NCBI GenBank assembly: GCA_019009955.1
Contig: CM032228.1
Location: 204,891,001-204,955,000, forward strand
From: Riptortus pedestris
Lineage: Eukaryota > Arthropoda > Insecta > Hemiptera > Alydidae
DNA: 64,000 nucleotides
Direction: 5' to 3'
Part shown: in pieces, positions 50,573-62,560 of the stretch
Position numbering within the stretch: position 1 is the first letter of the stretch
Layout: each line of letters begins with the position of its first letter
Notes under the pieces: generated by a model
Told to the model about the DNA's origin: nothing
What the model saw: the letters and a program-made list of their open reading frames with translations, nothing else
Database searches by the model: none
Position numbers and translations under genes: made by a program

Positions 50573-51492
50573 TAAGACCAGGTGCTACGTAAACTAAGCA
50601 GATTTCCCTCGAGTTGGAATCATACGCTGGTGATATTACCCCAAAGTTAATTCTATATTTCTCCCGTAATAAAAAACCTGTGTAAACAAAGCAATGGAAT
50701 TTAACTTGGGCTTGACTCTATTAATGGTACAATTGCATTAAGTAAAAGAAAACCCAATGACTGGGAGTGGGGGTTAACTCGGGGCTAAAACAATGAATAC
50801 AAATGACTAGCAAATTATTTGATTGAAAGGAAAATTATAAGGGAAAACAATTGTAGAACACAAATGAATGTATAACATTGATTTTATAACACTTTTGAAC
50901 CGACTCAGTTATTTTAACTGAAATATATCGAATTGTGAGGTTACTCTCTGTCAATATCCTCCCCCTGTAATGTCCCGTCCTGTAATTGATGACGTCATCA
51001 TACTACGTACTTCCATTTCACACAGTAAAATTCCATTGAAAAGCTATATCATTGTATTTAGCTTAGAATAACGTAGTTCATGACATAATAACGCTTTAGT
51101 AATAACACATGAGTTCGAGAGGAGGTTTAATGAAGACTGAAAATTAAAACGCAATAATACCTCAGTTAATATTCAAGATAGAGAAAAATGTGTACAGCAT
51201 CATTTATAGGTAATAACATTTGCCGAAAGATTGGTTTATAATTTTTCGATCCGACGAACAATAGGAGAGGCATTTTGAGTTTTCAAAATTCCCCCTCCAA
51301 ACCCACCCCTTCCCCTGGTCCGATTTCAGGCATTATCAAACCTAATCTCTATTTTTACAAGAAAGTCTTAAATATCAAGTTCGGTCAAAGATCAAACGCA
51401 AATTTTGGTTGCTACCGCAGGGAAACTATCATAATTTCCTAGGTAGAATCTATCTACATTTTTGAAAACCCTCATCATGAATTCCGCTAAAT
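50573..51492 (-). mobile_element. Diverged Merlin-like arm
   Basis: Outer end AAGACCAGGTGCTACG, then TAAACTAAGCAGATTTCCC. Follows the layout of 27,538 and 41,869: ATACGCTGGTGATATTACC, GACTGGGAGTGGGGGTTAAC, then CAGTTAATATTCAAGATAG and CCCTGGTCCGATTTCAGGC. The AT tract and TCTAGCGGT motif are deleted (GGTTGCTACCGCAGGG). The inner end is weak: CATCATGAATTCCGCTAAA. Confidence 0.65.
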
Positions 51493-52796
51493 TCAAAAGA
51501 ACTCTTGTATAAAACGTTTTATCCTGAGAAGCCAAACATTTCCTTCTACAGATTATTTACCTACACAACGAATTTAAAATCTCTTAATATCCAAAGTATG
51601 TGCGAATGTATCGTATTGCTACAAATGAAACACATTAAGTCAAAATGATTTATTTTCTGCTTTTCATTGCATCTGGACAAGACAAAGGAAATATTTCTAC
51701 AGGTGAAACCGAAAATCGCAAGTGGTTTAAGCTAATTTGATATAATAAAGTCAGTACCCAAAGATGTCATAGAAAAAAAATATTTGAACTGCGTTTTCTC
51801 TAAATATTGTTTCTTGGCTTAGTGTGTTTCACATGTACCCTCACGATATCTAGTGTGTGAAATACCCATGTACAACTATAACTTTATTACCATTGCACAA
51901 GTCATTTGGCTTGAACATCATTCGGCAGTAGAGAAATTAGACGTTCTAGACACCCCGGCCGATCCTGGGTTTGAGCATCGTGTGGTACACGAAAGCTCTT
52001 AGCTTGGTGTTTAACGTTCTGTCAAAATAAGTTAGGAAACCTGCCGGATGTTGTGAGTTACATTTATATCTGTAAATAATCTTGTAAATCTGTTTCAATT
52101 GAGATTAAACAATTAAATTCGGTATATATTTCAAAACGTTTTCCATAACAATTCAAGTTTTCTTATAAGTGTATCTCTACCCTGCTATACTGTTTCTGAG
52201 TGGGACAGCGGAATCGTACCAGTGAAGTCTATTTGCCCTGTTTTTTTTTTTGTTTTGTTTTTTATAAAAATACAGGAAAAACAACATCTTTGTACTTTCA
52301 CTTCGTTAGGATACTATTAAAAATATTATTATAGTTATATGTGTGGCTAAATCATTTCGGAGCTCACCATTTAGAATAAGGCTATAAGTATTTTCCCCCA
52401 TTTTGGTAGAGCTATGGGAGTAGTACATAGGTTGTACAGCATACTTCTAAACTAGGGAGGTAATTGAGGTTCAAAGCCCAGGAGGAACACTAAATTTTCT
52501 TTAGCTGTGCAATTAATTGGCTCCGATATCGATCAGTTCCCCAGTGCCTACTCATCATTGCCAGTACAATGTATCTTGTCGTGGTCAATATCTAGATACC
52601 GCCAGCATTTCATAGCCCAGTAATGATTAAATTCCCGTTAGAAATTTGCCATATACATTATTGTCCTTCCTGTGCTAATTATGTTCCCTAGATAATATTG
52701 AAAGAGTTCCAAACTACTCAGGTGAGACTATTCCACTGTCGTTCTAAACGAGGACGAGAGGGTACATTGAGGTCCCCATCACTCCCTTTACCCATA
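51493..52796. other. No gene; two weak tRNA-like stretches
   Basis: 51,926-52,000 and 52,406-52,480 each have an A-box-like and a B-box-like string (GGGTTTGAGCATC; GAGGTTCAAAGCCC) about 35-60 bases apart, as in tRNA-derived SINE heads. Neither folds into an obvious cloverleaf and neither has a second copy here. Confidence 0.3.
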
Positions 52797-55353
52797 AATT
52801 TGTCCATTACGCAGGGGCTGCGTAAACTAAGAAGATTTTCCAATTGAAGTTATACAATAGATAAATCTACATACTGCAAACACTTAACACCGCTGTGAAT
52901 AGTAAGTGAATAAATACAAACGGTAATGGGTAATCATTCAGTCAATTTTAATAATCTACCAAAGGAAAGCGTCTGAATTGTAAACAAATAAGTCTGCCAA
53001 CTACTTAGAGCTGAACAGATAAATAGAAATATTCTTCACCGGAAAGAAAACAATTACTGCAATATATCTGAATATAACATATTAATTTTATTGAAAACTA
53101 TTTACTATATCTAGTAATGTAATTTATAATGAATCAGAATAATTATTATCTCAATAACTCAGATTTTAGAAGTCCAAGAACAAAATAAGGGATGGGGACC
53201 AACAGAACGTATTTGTAGAGCAACACTAGTTTGTCTCAAAATAGCCGAGTATAAAGTGGGGGGGGGAGGGAGTTACTGAAGGCTGAAGACAAGAAAGTGC
53301 CAATGGCATGCTTAATACTTGAGTTACGAAAAAATGCGTCGAACAACTGTAGAATTTCAGTAGCTTAATAAGATTTTTCTTATAGTTTTTTTTGATCCTA
53401 CTCATAATAATGGAAACATGTTTAATTGCCATACCCTCTTCCTCTTCACCCATAAGTAACAACTTGTAGTAAAGGGGTTTGTTGAAGGTTGAAAACTAAA
53501 AAATGTAAATATCCTAGTCAATATTCAAGATAAAAAAAATGTATATAGCAACATTTAAAGACAATAAAATGTTCAATAAGATTGGTTCAATCAGATGAAA
53601 CTTGTAATAACCGTAAAGGAAGACAGACGGATGTGCCACTTGAGAGGTTGCAGGCAAACAATTAGACTGAGGAAAGATACTTGGTTTGAGTTTACAAAAA
53701 TTTCTTTTGAAAAAATTATATATTTCATATACAGTTGGACAAGGCAATATACTACCACGTTGTTCTGTCAAGAAGAATTTGGTATGAGCACAAATACAAT
53801 TACTGATTACAAAAATCTATTGAGAGAGGTTTATACATACTCTATTTTAGATAAACCTATAGTAATTGGAGGAGAGGGTCAAACAGTTGAAATAGACGAA
53901 TCCCTTTTTTCAAAACGGAAATATAATGTCGAAAAACTGTATCCAACAGTGGGTTTTCGGCGGTATATGTAGGGAGACGATAGATTGTTTCTCTCGAGCA
54001 GTGCCAAACCGCACTAAAAGCACACTATTAAAGGTTATAATGGAATCCATACGTCCCGGAAGTATAATAATTTCAGATTGTTGGAGTAGCTATGCAACCA
54101 TTCTAAGTCAAGAAGGCTATAGATTTAAGCACATGACAGTGAATCATTCTAAAAATTTCAAAGACCCAGATACAAGAGCGTACATGAACACAGTGGAAGG
54201 AATGTGGGGAAGGGCGAAGAGACGCAATAAGATTGAATGTGGAACGGCAAGATCTGTGTTAGACTCATATCTATGCGAATTTATGTGGCGAGAGAGAAAT
54301 AGGAACGAGTACCTATTTGAGGTTATTTTGAAAGACATATCGAAATTTATAACTTTAGAAATATGAGAAATTAAAATAATTTTTTTTTTTTCATTTCCTA
54401 AATAACATTTAATACATTTCATGTTTATATCTTTTATTGGCAGGTTATAATTTGATATCATATGTTATCACCTAATAGCAATTCAAATCACTGGCTGCCG
54501 GTATCTATAAAAGACCCATTTTAGATGTTACCTATGAGAAACGAAGATACGTCAAATTTCCTAAGCTCGCTCCTTTTGCGCCCCCCCACCTCCCGCTGGT
54601 AACAGACAAATATATAGATGATTCTATATAATTATGTGCGTGTGTCTGTGTAACTTGAAATGGCTAGGCGAGAAGGTTTACTAATATAAACCCCGTAGCT
54701 TAAAACAAAACAAAAAAAAAAAACAAATGGCTCAGTTAACAGTTATTGGAAATCAGCAATTGAGGTCGTACTCATGATGCGATTTTCGGAATTTTTCTTC
54801 AAATGTCCATCGATCCTACCTAGATGACGAAATGAGACCGCTCAAAAATGTATATGTATATATTTGTCTTCTACCGCTGTAGCAGTCACAATTATTGTTA
54901 AATCGTTAATAAGCGGTTACAAATGAACCACTTCATTAAATACCAAATATTGTTTTCAACCAACTTGTATTATACGTCCTGTTGCCCCCCTCCTCTTCTT
55001 TTTTTCTTGGATTACTAAAACCTGATTGATTGAATAGAAATTATTCTCATTCATCTCAAATTACTCCACTAGCTATAGAAAATAGTTTCGAATAAAATTA
55101 ATATGTTATATTCAGATATATTTCATTAATTGCTCATCTTTCCGGAGACTAATTCTAATTTGTTTACAATTCAGATGCTTTCCGTTGTAGATATTATTAA
55201 TTTGTAAAGTGACTGATTGATTTCTTAGTACCGTTTGTATTTATTCACTTAACATTCAAGATGGTGTTACCAGTATGTTGATTTATTTATGGTAAACCAT
55301 CCCGTGTGAAATCTGCTTAGTTTACGCAGCCCCTGCATGACGGACGTTTTATA
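52797..55353 (+). mobile_element. Merlin-like transposon with long inverted arms and transposase
   Basis: Left end ATTTGTCCATTACGCAGGGG, CTGCGTAAACTAAG. The right end inverted reads AAACGTCCGTCATGCAGGGG, CTGCGTAAACTAAGCAG. Inward the arms stay inverted copies of each other for at least 370 bases: AATACAAACGG, AACGGAAAGC-type blocks, TATCTGAATATAACATATTA, TTTTATTGAAAACTATT. The left arm runs on to 53,591, where the transposase frame begins at once. On the right, 54,748-54,960 holds inner-arm sequence (CAGCAATTGAGGTCGTACTC, CCATCGATCCTACC) with a short unexpanded AT site. It has the structure expected of the family's parent, but the transposase is broken. No clear target duplication is seen; flanks have ATA at left and TAT at right. 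Confidence 0.8.
53580..54366 (+). pseudogene. Merlin (ISXO2/IS1595-like) transposase, frameshifted
   Basis: The transposase is encoded in two overlapping frames. Frame one (ATG at 53,595; 125 codons) gives a Cys-containing N-terminal stretch (MCHLRGCRQTIRLRKDTWFE), a helical region, then GEGQTVEIDESLFSKRKYN with the first catalytic Asp (codon 53,895). Frame two picks up at QQWVFGGICRET and gives IIISDCWSSYA with the second Asp (54,076). NTVEGMWGRAKRRNK carries the catalytic Glu (54,196), with 39 residues between Asp and Glu. The order IDES, WVFGG, SDxWxxY, NxVEGxWxxxK is that of the ISXO2-like DDE domain. One base is missing near 53,943-53,945, between KLYP and QQWVFGG. The N-terminus lacks the first CxxC pair expected in the family and abuts arm sequence, so about 60 residues may be lost. 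An AT-rich tail follows the stop. Confidence 0.85.
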
Positions 55354-56065
55354 AAAGGACATTCATAGAATATAAATTTGCAACCCTGTAAGCAACTGGT
55401 ACTTCCAGTTCGACTTCGACTGTAGTCGAATCATGGGTTGAACTCCATCAACTAATCACGTGTTATAAGAATCAAATGCTACTACAATGATGCTTCCATT
55501 TCCTCCATAACACGTGGAGTCTCGAATATCCTGACTTTAAATATATAATCTAACTACATTCCTAGCATCCAAGGACAATATTCACAGTCTATTTAATTTT
55601 CTGAGTAGGTACTAACTTACTCCTGTGAAGCACATGAAATTGGGAATATTTCTGATGTAAGGGCATTGTAGATCGTTCATTGGGAGTTTGAAAACGTAGT
55701 AACTATCGGTCATCATTCGCATGAACCTTTATTACTATGTGTATATAATTTAGCAGTTGGCAAACATTTACAAAGGATCAATTTGTTTAGATACCTCAGG
55801 AGTGAATTTGGAGACTGAAACATCTTCCAGACAGGGCTTATAAAGTTGAGAGTATTCTTCAGTATCCTTCATTAACTTGTACTTTAATAATTAAATTAAA
55901 AATACTTAACTACTCTAAAATAGAATGAAACTGGTAATAAATTATTTTATAACTATTTCATGTACTACGGATTTAGCATAAGAGTAAAATTAAACTATCA
56001 TAAATTATGCTAGAGTGTGATTAAAATTGGAAAGTGATTTTATATAAAAATCTCAACAATTAAAC
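55354..56065. other. No gene recognised
   Basis: Unique sequence. The near-palindrome TTCGACTGTAGTCGAA lies near 55,417. Merlin-like arms are absent from here to the end of the window. Confidence 0.5.
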
Positions 56066-57341
56066 AAGTCATCTTATGCCAGCTGTTCACTATGTAGGGA
56101 TCACTTTATAATAATTCTGGCTTTAAGTGGATTCTTTTCACTTTTCTTATAGCTTTTATTGCTAGAGAGTCTCGTGCAGAACGTAATAGGTAATGCCTAA
56201 AATATGTTTAGCTCAATATGATCTTATAATAGCTATCCATTTTTTAAAAAAAAAAAAACTATCTCTAATACCAGTGAAGAAAGAGTGGGTAGGGAACTGT
56301 GATTGTCCATTTGTTACCTGTAAGGTCGCCTGAAGATTACAGTTGAGTCCTTTGAAGTATTTCATGATAAATAAAATCTATTCTTGTCTGATACCAGTTG
56401 TGATTTGCGTTCCTAAGAACATGTTCCGAAAACCTGCAAGCCAGTTGGAATTACTTGAACAGTCTAATCTTGATGAATGCATTAAGTTGTCTTAATTTGA
56501 CAATGGAGAATATGCTATGTAAGGTCTTCTTAAACAAAGAAAATAAATATCAAAGCTTGAAAAGGCCTTTGACCATCCTATTCTGGTCACCAAGTCATCA
56601 TTTCCACTCCAGGGACAAGGAATAATTCCCCTTTTTTTACCATTAACCTAAGTTACAATGGCAAGACAGATGGGTCCGGAAAATTTTCATTGGTGAATCT
56701 TTAAAAATGCTAGCTAATAAATTTTATAGATGACCCTACTTGGTATTTTAAATTTTTAGATTTTTTAAAATACATTTTCTGACCATTTTCAGAATGATAA
56801 ATACAATTAAAAAATTGAAAGGCAATACGTTGAGAAATATTGTAATGTTTCATCAGTGCTGTCACTTCATGATTAGAAAGTTGCCTCAAATTTTGGTTTA
56901 AGATTTGTAAACGAGATGAAAATTGTCAGTTTAATGTAATTAAAGAAAATTAAGAAAATAATAAATGTGGAGTTGTTTATTTTAAAGGCAGCATATCCAT
57001 TTGAGAAAGTTTTTTAAGATACATTTTCTTCTTTTTGGTAATTTGTTGTGTAGACATGATATAATTTCAAATCTGGACAAACATAAGAATTGACTTTCCT
57101 TAATTTTTCTTGTTTCTGAGCCTGTAGGCAATGACTCGTGATTTTTTTGGCATGACCAGGTTCTTATTGCAATACTGTGAATGGCAAGGAATGGTCATGA
57201 GAGCATGCAGTGATTACCTATTGCCTTCTGCATGTGACTCTCCAGCAATAACAGCTACAAGAAAAGTGAAGATAATCTACTTAAAGTCAGAATTATTATA
57301 AAGTGATCTCTCCATAGCGAACAGCTGGCATAAGATGACTT
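56066..57341. repeat. Inverted repeat, 131-base arms 1.0 kb apart
   Basis: The left arm (56,066-56,196) and the reverse complement of the right arm (57,213-57,341) agree at nearly nine of ten positions. Shared runs include TATGCCAGCTGTTC, GATCACTTTATAATAATTCT and TTCACTTTTCTT. The interior (56,197-57,212) is AT-rich with no recognised frame. It could be a terminal-inverted-repeat element, or two copies of one repeat in opposite orientation. No target duplication is evident. Confidence 0.65.
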
Positions 57342-60300
57342 ATGAGATGCATCATCCATTTAGAAAATTGTAACTACAGCTGTAATCTCCCTCTAGCCTT
57401 GTTCCACTGAAATGGTGTAAGTATATGGGAAGGAGAGACCATATGTCTCTAAAAATCTAAAATTTTGATAAAGAAAATATAATATAAAAATATGTTTTCT
57501 GAATATTTGTTTAAGTGAATGCAGTGGTTTCTGGAAAGTAGCTATTTAATATAATTGATTTCAAAATGGAACACTTACTGACAATGGCCAAGAAAATAAA
57601 TAGCTCTAAGTAAAAATGAAAAAATTAAAAATATTTCAGAGACTGTGCAATATCATTCCACTAGAACATCAGGTGAAAGACTGAAGGGAGAGGAGGCCGA
57701 AAGGCAAGAGTGGTCAAAGGTGGACATTAGTGATAGCAGGCTAATGGAAGTAAACAAACAAAGCCACACAATCAAAATACACATTTCACTAACACACAAA
57801 CACATTGGCTAAAACACAAATACTCCCTGACTCCCAAAAGGGAAACCCAATGTGTGCATAGCACTAATTTGTGTTTGACCTTAGTTCATGGAATGGATGC
57901 TCTTTTAAGCAGATGATCAGTCATCATCTTCAAAAATATCAGGTTTTTTTTTTTTATTTCTAAAAAACTCGAAGTATATAAATAAAAAGTATGCCTTTAT
58001 TAGTTTTGTTCATATTTAAAAAGAATATCCTACCCTCATATCCCTGGTACCAGCCCCATTTATCATTCATTAATTCCGACAGATGTGATAAATTGATATG
58101 GATGAGGCAATCTGATACTCCTAAACTCTCCACGGGCAAGCGGTATTTTTTTTTTTTTTTATTAAATTAAGAAACTTTTATTTTTTGTTTGCTCTACAAA
58201 ATTATATTTAATTGTTCATGAAATAGTATCAATCAGACAAATTTATCTATTTTTTAAAAGTTGTTTTAAACTAAATATCTCTTATATTAAGCTAATTTTC
58301 AGGGGGTTTAAAAAATAAAAAAAAAAAAACATCTTTTATTATATTCCTATAAACAGGCAACATTGAGGTTAAATAATAATCTCAGTAATTTAAAATAAAA
58401 TGTTATAGCATTATAGCTGCCCATAATACTTTATATAAGTATAAATAGTATAACAAGTAGATTATTTGTGAATGACATGTATGGATTTTGCCTAATTTAA
58501 AACAATGTGATTAAACATGTTTTGAATGTTTTTGCACCTCATTTTTTATTCTACTTCAAACAGGATCAATAGGTAGATTGATACTCTGAATATTTATTCA
58601 TTTCCTTATGATATTGAAATAAATTTATGTTCACCATTTACAATTCCTATGAAATTCCCATTACAAACTGCTTATCATTGTCACTATTTAAGGAGCTATT
58701 TTAAAAATATACTGAAAGATAATTCATTAAAGCGTGGTTTCAAGGATTTCTGTTGTTTGAATAATGCTAATTTTTTTTTTTAAAAAACTGAAACAAAAAA
58801 TTGTTAATTATCATTATTTTAGCATTGCGAACTTTTCTGGTTTTCGGAACAATAACATCCTTGACTCAATAAAATCTAATGATTTTCCAAGAGTGCTATT
58901 TCTGTTATGCTAAATATGTTTGCTAATTAATAAGAAAAAAATAAGGAATTTTTTAAAATAAAATTTTACTAGTTTTGTCTCCTTAAAAATGTTACTAATA
59001 GAATCAAATTAAATAGCCAATCCATTCAGAAGATGAAAAAGAGATTTGAAAACCAAATATATGAATGAAATAATTAAAAAGTCAATTTTATAGAAGATTC
59101 TGATAGGGGTTCATTTAAAAAATAATTATTTATTATAAAAATGAATACATTCAGCTCTTCCTCTCTCACAAATGTATATATACTAAATATGTATAAATTT
59201 AATAAAATGGTATTGCAAAATAAAATTAGTGGGATAAGGACATTGAACAAGATTCCACTATTACAACAACTTATCATTTATCAGCTTAGTCTTAATGAGA
59301 ATGTAAAGAAATCTCCATAATAAAATAACACAATCATCTGAAAGCATTTGACAGAAAAAAATTAATTTCTTTGGGAAGCTCGAAAAGATTAAAAATGTTT
59401 TTTGGAAATCACTGACAATCGAAACACAAAGACGACAAGGAATTCTCATAGACATAGACATGAAAAAGGTAGTTCTTTATTTCAAATTGTATTTATTTAT
59501 GTGATACTAGCAAATAAAATCTGAGGGACTGGCTCTAGCTCTTTATAAGCTGTTCAGCAAAAGTCTCAAACTTTTCAATGAGCTGAATTTAGAAGAACTT
59601 GGAATATCAATAATTGGTAAGATGCTGAATACCTTATAATGGATCCGTATAATACCATTCTTGTCTAAAAGTTTAAAAGAATATTCGATGAACTAATACG
59701 GATTTGTAAAAAAATATTTAACTCAATATCAATAACATAAAAATATTGACAAGTGCTAAGGAGAATACTGTTGAATTTGAAAAGCAAAATTGTGATAAAT
59801 TTAAGAATAACACTACCCTGGCCACAACTTGAAAAACAACACCTCTGACACTTTAAATAAGAAGTTGATCCAGTGACAAGATATATTGAAGTAAGTTTTG
59901 GAATTTGAAAAATGTATGACAGATTGATAGATGGCATTAAAGATCTATAAATGAAATTTTTTTTAGGGTCAAATTGCTCAGAACCTTTAAGAATGCTCAA
60001 GATTATCAAGAATGTCTGTTCCATATATTTCCTAACAATTACTTTGGTAGTAAAATCATATTATAAATTTAAAACTCAGAAAATTAGGTTATATGAAAAT
60101 AACTTGTCTACCTGCCATTAATAGGGATAATACCAGAAAGACCATATAATTAATATACAAAAATAAAATGCCAGACATTATTCTTACAATAAAGACAAAC
60201 ATTTTTAAAGTAAATTTTAATTATCATAGTTTTGGGTTCCTTCATTGAGATGGCGACAATTAATTGTCTAAACTGAAACTTGATATAAAATATCGCTACT

Positions 60301-60989
60301 AAAAATAAATATTGCATTTATAATAATAAATAATATAATTACTGGCAGTGAATATTAATATTTTTATTTGATAAAAAAAATGTATTGAATCTGCCAGGAC
60401 TCAAAACCAAACTTGCTGTATAGTGCACTAGCAACAAAACCACAGGTTTGTGCAACATTGAATTGGTCTTATAAGCCAACCTCCCAAAACTCAATGCTAC
60501 TTACTCATCAGTGGTTCAAAATAGAAACAATCATAATCGAATTTAAAAGGAAATGTTAACTATTATTTGGTTGATCTATTAGGAGTAAATCAGAAGTCAT
60601 GTTACAGTTTTTGTTATCCTGCGTTCATCTGGTTCAAGACAAAACATAATTGCGGGTGAAAGACACTAAAAGGGCACTTTGGTTTTTTTTTTACTAATGG
60701 AATAGTCAGAGTATACTTTTTTAAAATTAAAATATTGATTATTTCAAAAATTACAGAAACATTTCGAATCTGTGAGGACAAAGAAATACTATCTGGTCAT
60801 ACTAGTCCTCTTCTCTCCTACTAAGCCAACAATTTTTTTAAGTTAATTTCTATTATTGTCTTTAATACCTTAATTCGTTATAAATGTTAATAAATTCAGT
60901 TTATAGGGGGTGGTCATCCAACCTCTAACTGGAAGGGTATGAAAAAGAGAGGAATAACTGTATACACTTATGTTCTAAATTATGTTATT
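57342..60989. other. Unique AT-rich DNA, no gene recognised
   Basis: No microsatellites longer than a few units. Poly(A) and poly(T) runs of 8-14 bases at 57,945, 58,150, 58,317 and 58,772. The longest frame is 119 codons on the minus strand at 59,665-60,024; it is hydrophobic, tyrosine-rich and unrecognised. The composition would fit a long intron or intergenic DNA. Confidence 0.5.
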
Positions 60990-62560
60990 CCTACTAAGTG
61001 TAAAATGTTTCCTATGTGTTGTTCCTGGTCTTTAACAGCTCCAAATGTCTTTATCAGGGCTGTTCTCTTCCAGAGCAGAAAGGCTTTCTGGTTTTTCCTT
61101 AGAGAATCCATGTTCTGAAACCATACTTAACTATATGCCAGTTGATTCTTTTGTATATTATCACTTTTGCCTTCTTAGAGAAAGTCCTAGATAGTAGAGT
61201 TGCATAGTATAGATTCTACTGATTCTTGAGACCATTCTGCATTTGATATCTGTGTCCATGCTTTTGCTATCCTTAACTATACTACCCTTGTACTTAAACA
61301 TGCTACAACTAGATACATTGATCACCCCAATAGACTGTCTTATAGGCCCTCATGCAACTGCTTGATTTTTTATTCTATTCATATTTTGAATCTCTAGATC
61401 TCATACTGTTCAAGTGAATTCTTCCAGAGTACCAACAATCCTCCAGTATTTCTACCTGTGAGAAACACATCGTCAGCATATATCTTATGCATCATCAACA
61501 ACTCCCTTTTTGCCCTTATTTATTGGATTCTCATTTTTGAGCAAGATATTACGCTGTAGCTGATTATGAATTCAGAAATAGCAACTCCAATTTTGACCTT
61601 ACAAAAAGTCCTGACATAAAGTCATTCAGGTCAGTCTGATAAGCTTACTATGTATATCACAGTCTAAAATCACCCAGCAGTTTTAGCATTTTCAAATTTT
61701 AGTTTTTTTTTTTGTTTTTTTCATGTAATACAAATATTTGTCACCCACATTTTTTCTTTCACCAATATATCATAAAAAAACCGGTAAACTTTATCTCTAA
61801 TAATGGATTCTCCTACAAACTTCTATTATTCAGAGGTAATTGCTTAATTTATCCAGAGTTTCTGGAGCTTTCCTAATTATCATAGACATATAAATTTCAC
61901 CAGTCTCATCTCTGAAAGGTGCTTAGCTTCTTCATTATACTCATAACTGAATTTGTCTATATGCCTTCTGACCAGTTCCAGAATATCTCGTTGAAGTACT
62001 GTGCCCACATATCTTTGATTTTATCACATTTTCAAGGTACGAGAAGATATTGTTGTTCATCTTGACTGAATTCAATCTACTGACTCCCACCCCTTGGTCA
62101 TTAACATTCTTACTGAACATATGTTTCTCTCGTACCTGAAATGCTTCTACGTCTCCTAGAGCTTTCTAGCTTCTCAAGCTCTCCTTTAAATAAGAATCAG
62201 TCTTTACATTTTTTTTACTCTTTTTTGGAGAACATATTTTATATAATTTGGGTTTTCCTTGGAGCATTCCAGTCATACGTCTTTCCTTTCTTTGATTGCC
62301 TTCTCTCATTTTTTTTGTAAAACCAAGAGTTCTTTTCTTCATTGTTACCTAACACTACTTCTTTTGTTACATTGTTGAACATCTCACCATTCTTATGCAC
62401 TTGGGTATTCATGGCCTTGTGGCTGGTAATGATGTCAGATTCTTTTCCTGTAATTTATTTTGTAATTTCAGACAAAACTTATTGACCCCAAAAAAAGAAC
62501 AGCTTTAGGTTTTTTTTTTTTGGGTTCTTTCATCTCTTTCTCAGTATCAGGAGCTTCTTT
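60990..62560 (-). pseudogene. Non-LTR retrotransposon ORF2 (reverse transcriptase), decayed
   Basis: Several LINE ORF2 blocks appear in order on the minus strand, in shifting frames. From 5' to 3' they are: NKFCLKLQNKLQEKN (near 62,480), WNAPRKTQI and LEKLESSRRRRS (62,270-62,150), and MWAQYFNEIFWNW (near 62,000, matching the RWxxYFxELL linker). Then come CKVKIGVAISE (near 61,595), KIYADDVFLTG with the YADD catalytic motif at 61,469-61,480, FKYKGSIVKDSKSMDTDIKC (near 61,290) and KVIIYKRI followed by WHIVKYGFRTWIL (near 61,150). These are fingers, palm and thumb regions of a LINE reverse transcriptase. The YADD box itself is intact. Stops and frameshifts occur every 20-60 codons. No endonuclease is visible further 5' (above 62,600). 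The clade is uncertain. Confidence 0.75.

Noticed and set aside
51926..52480. Two tRNA-like A/B box pairs
   Set aside because: No cloverleaf and no second copies in the window; kept only as weak notes, not as tRNA or SINE calls.
54144..54461. 105-codon minus-strand frame
   Set aside because: Antisense shadow of the Merlin transposase second half.
59538..59640. Short plus-strand peptide ending LNLEELGISIIGKMLNTL, resembling part of a SAM domain
   Set aside because: Only about 20 residues fit, the frame closes on both sides, and no further domain parts are seen; too short to call.
59665..60024. 119-codon minus-strand frame, the longest outside repeats
   Set aside because: Hydrophobic, tyrosine-rich composition typical of translated AT-rich DNA; not recognised.
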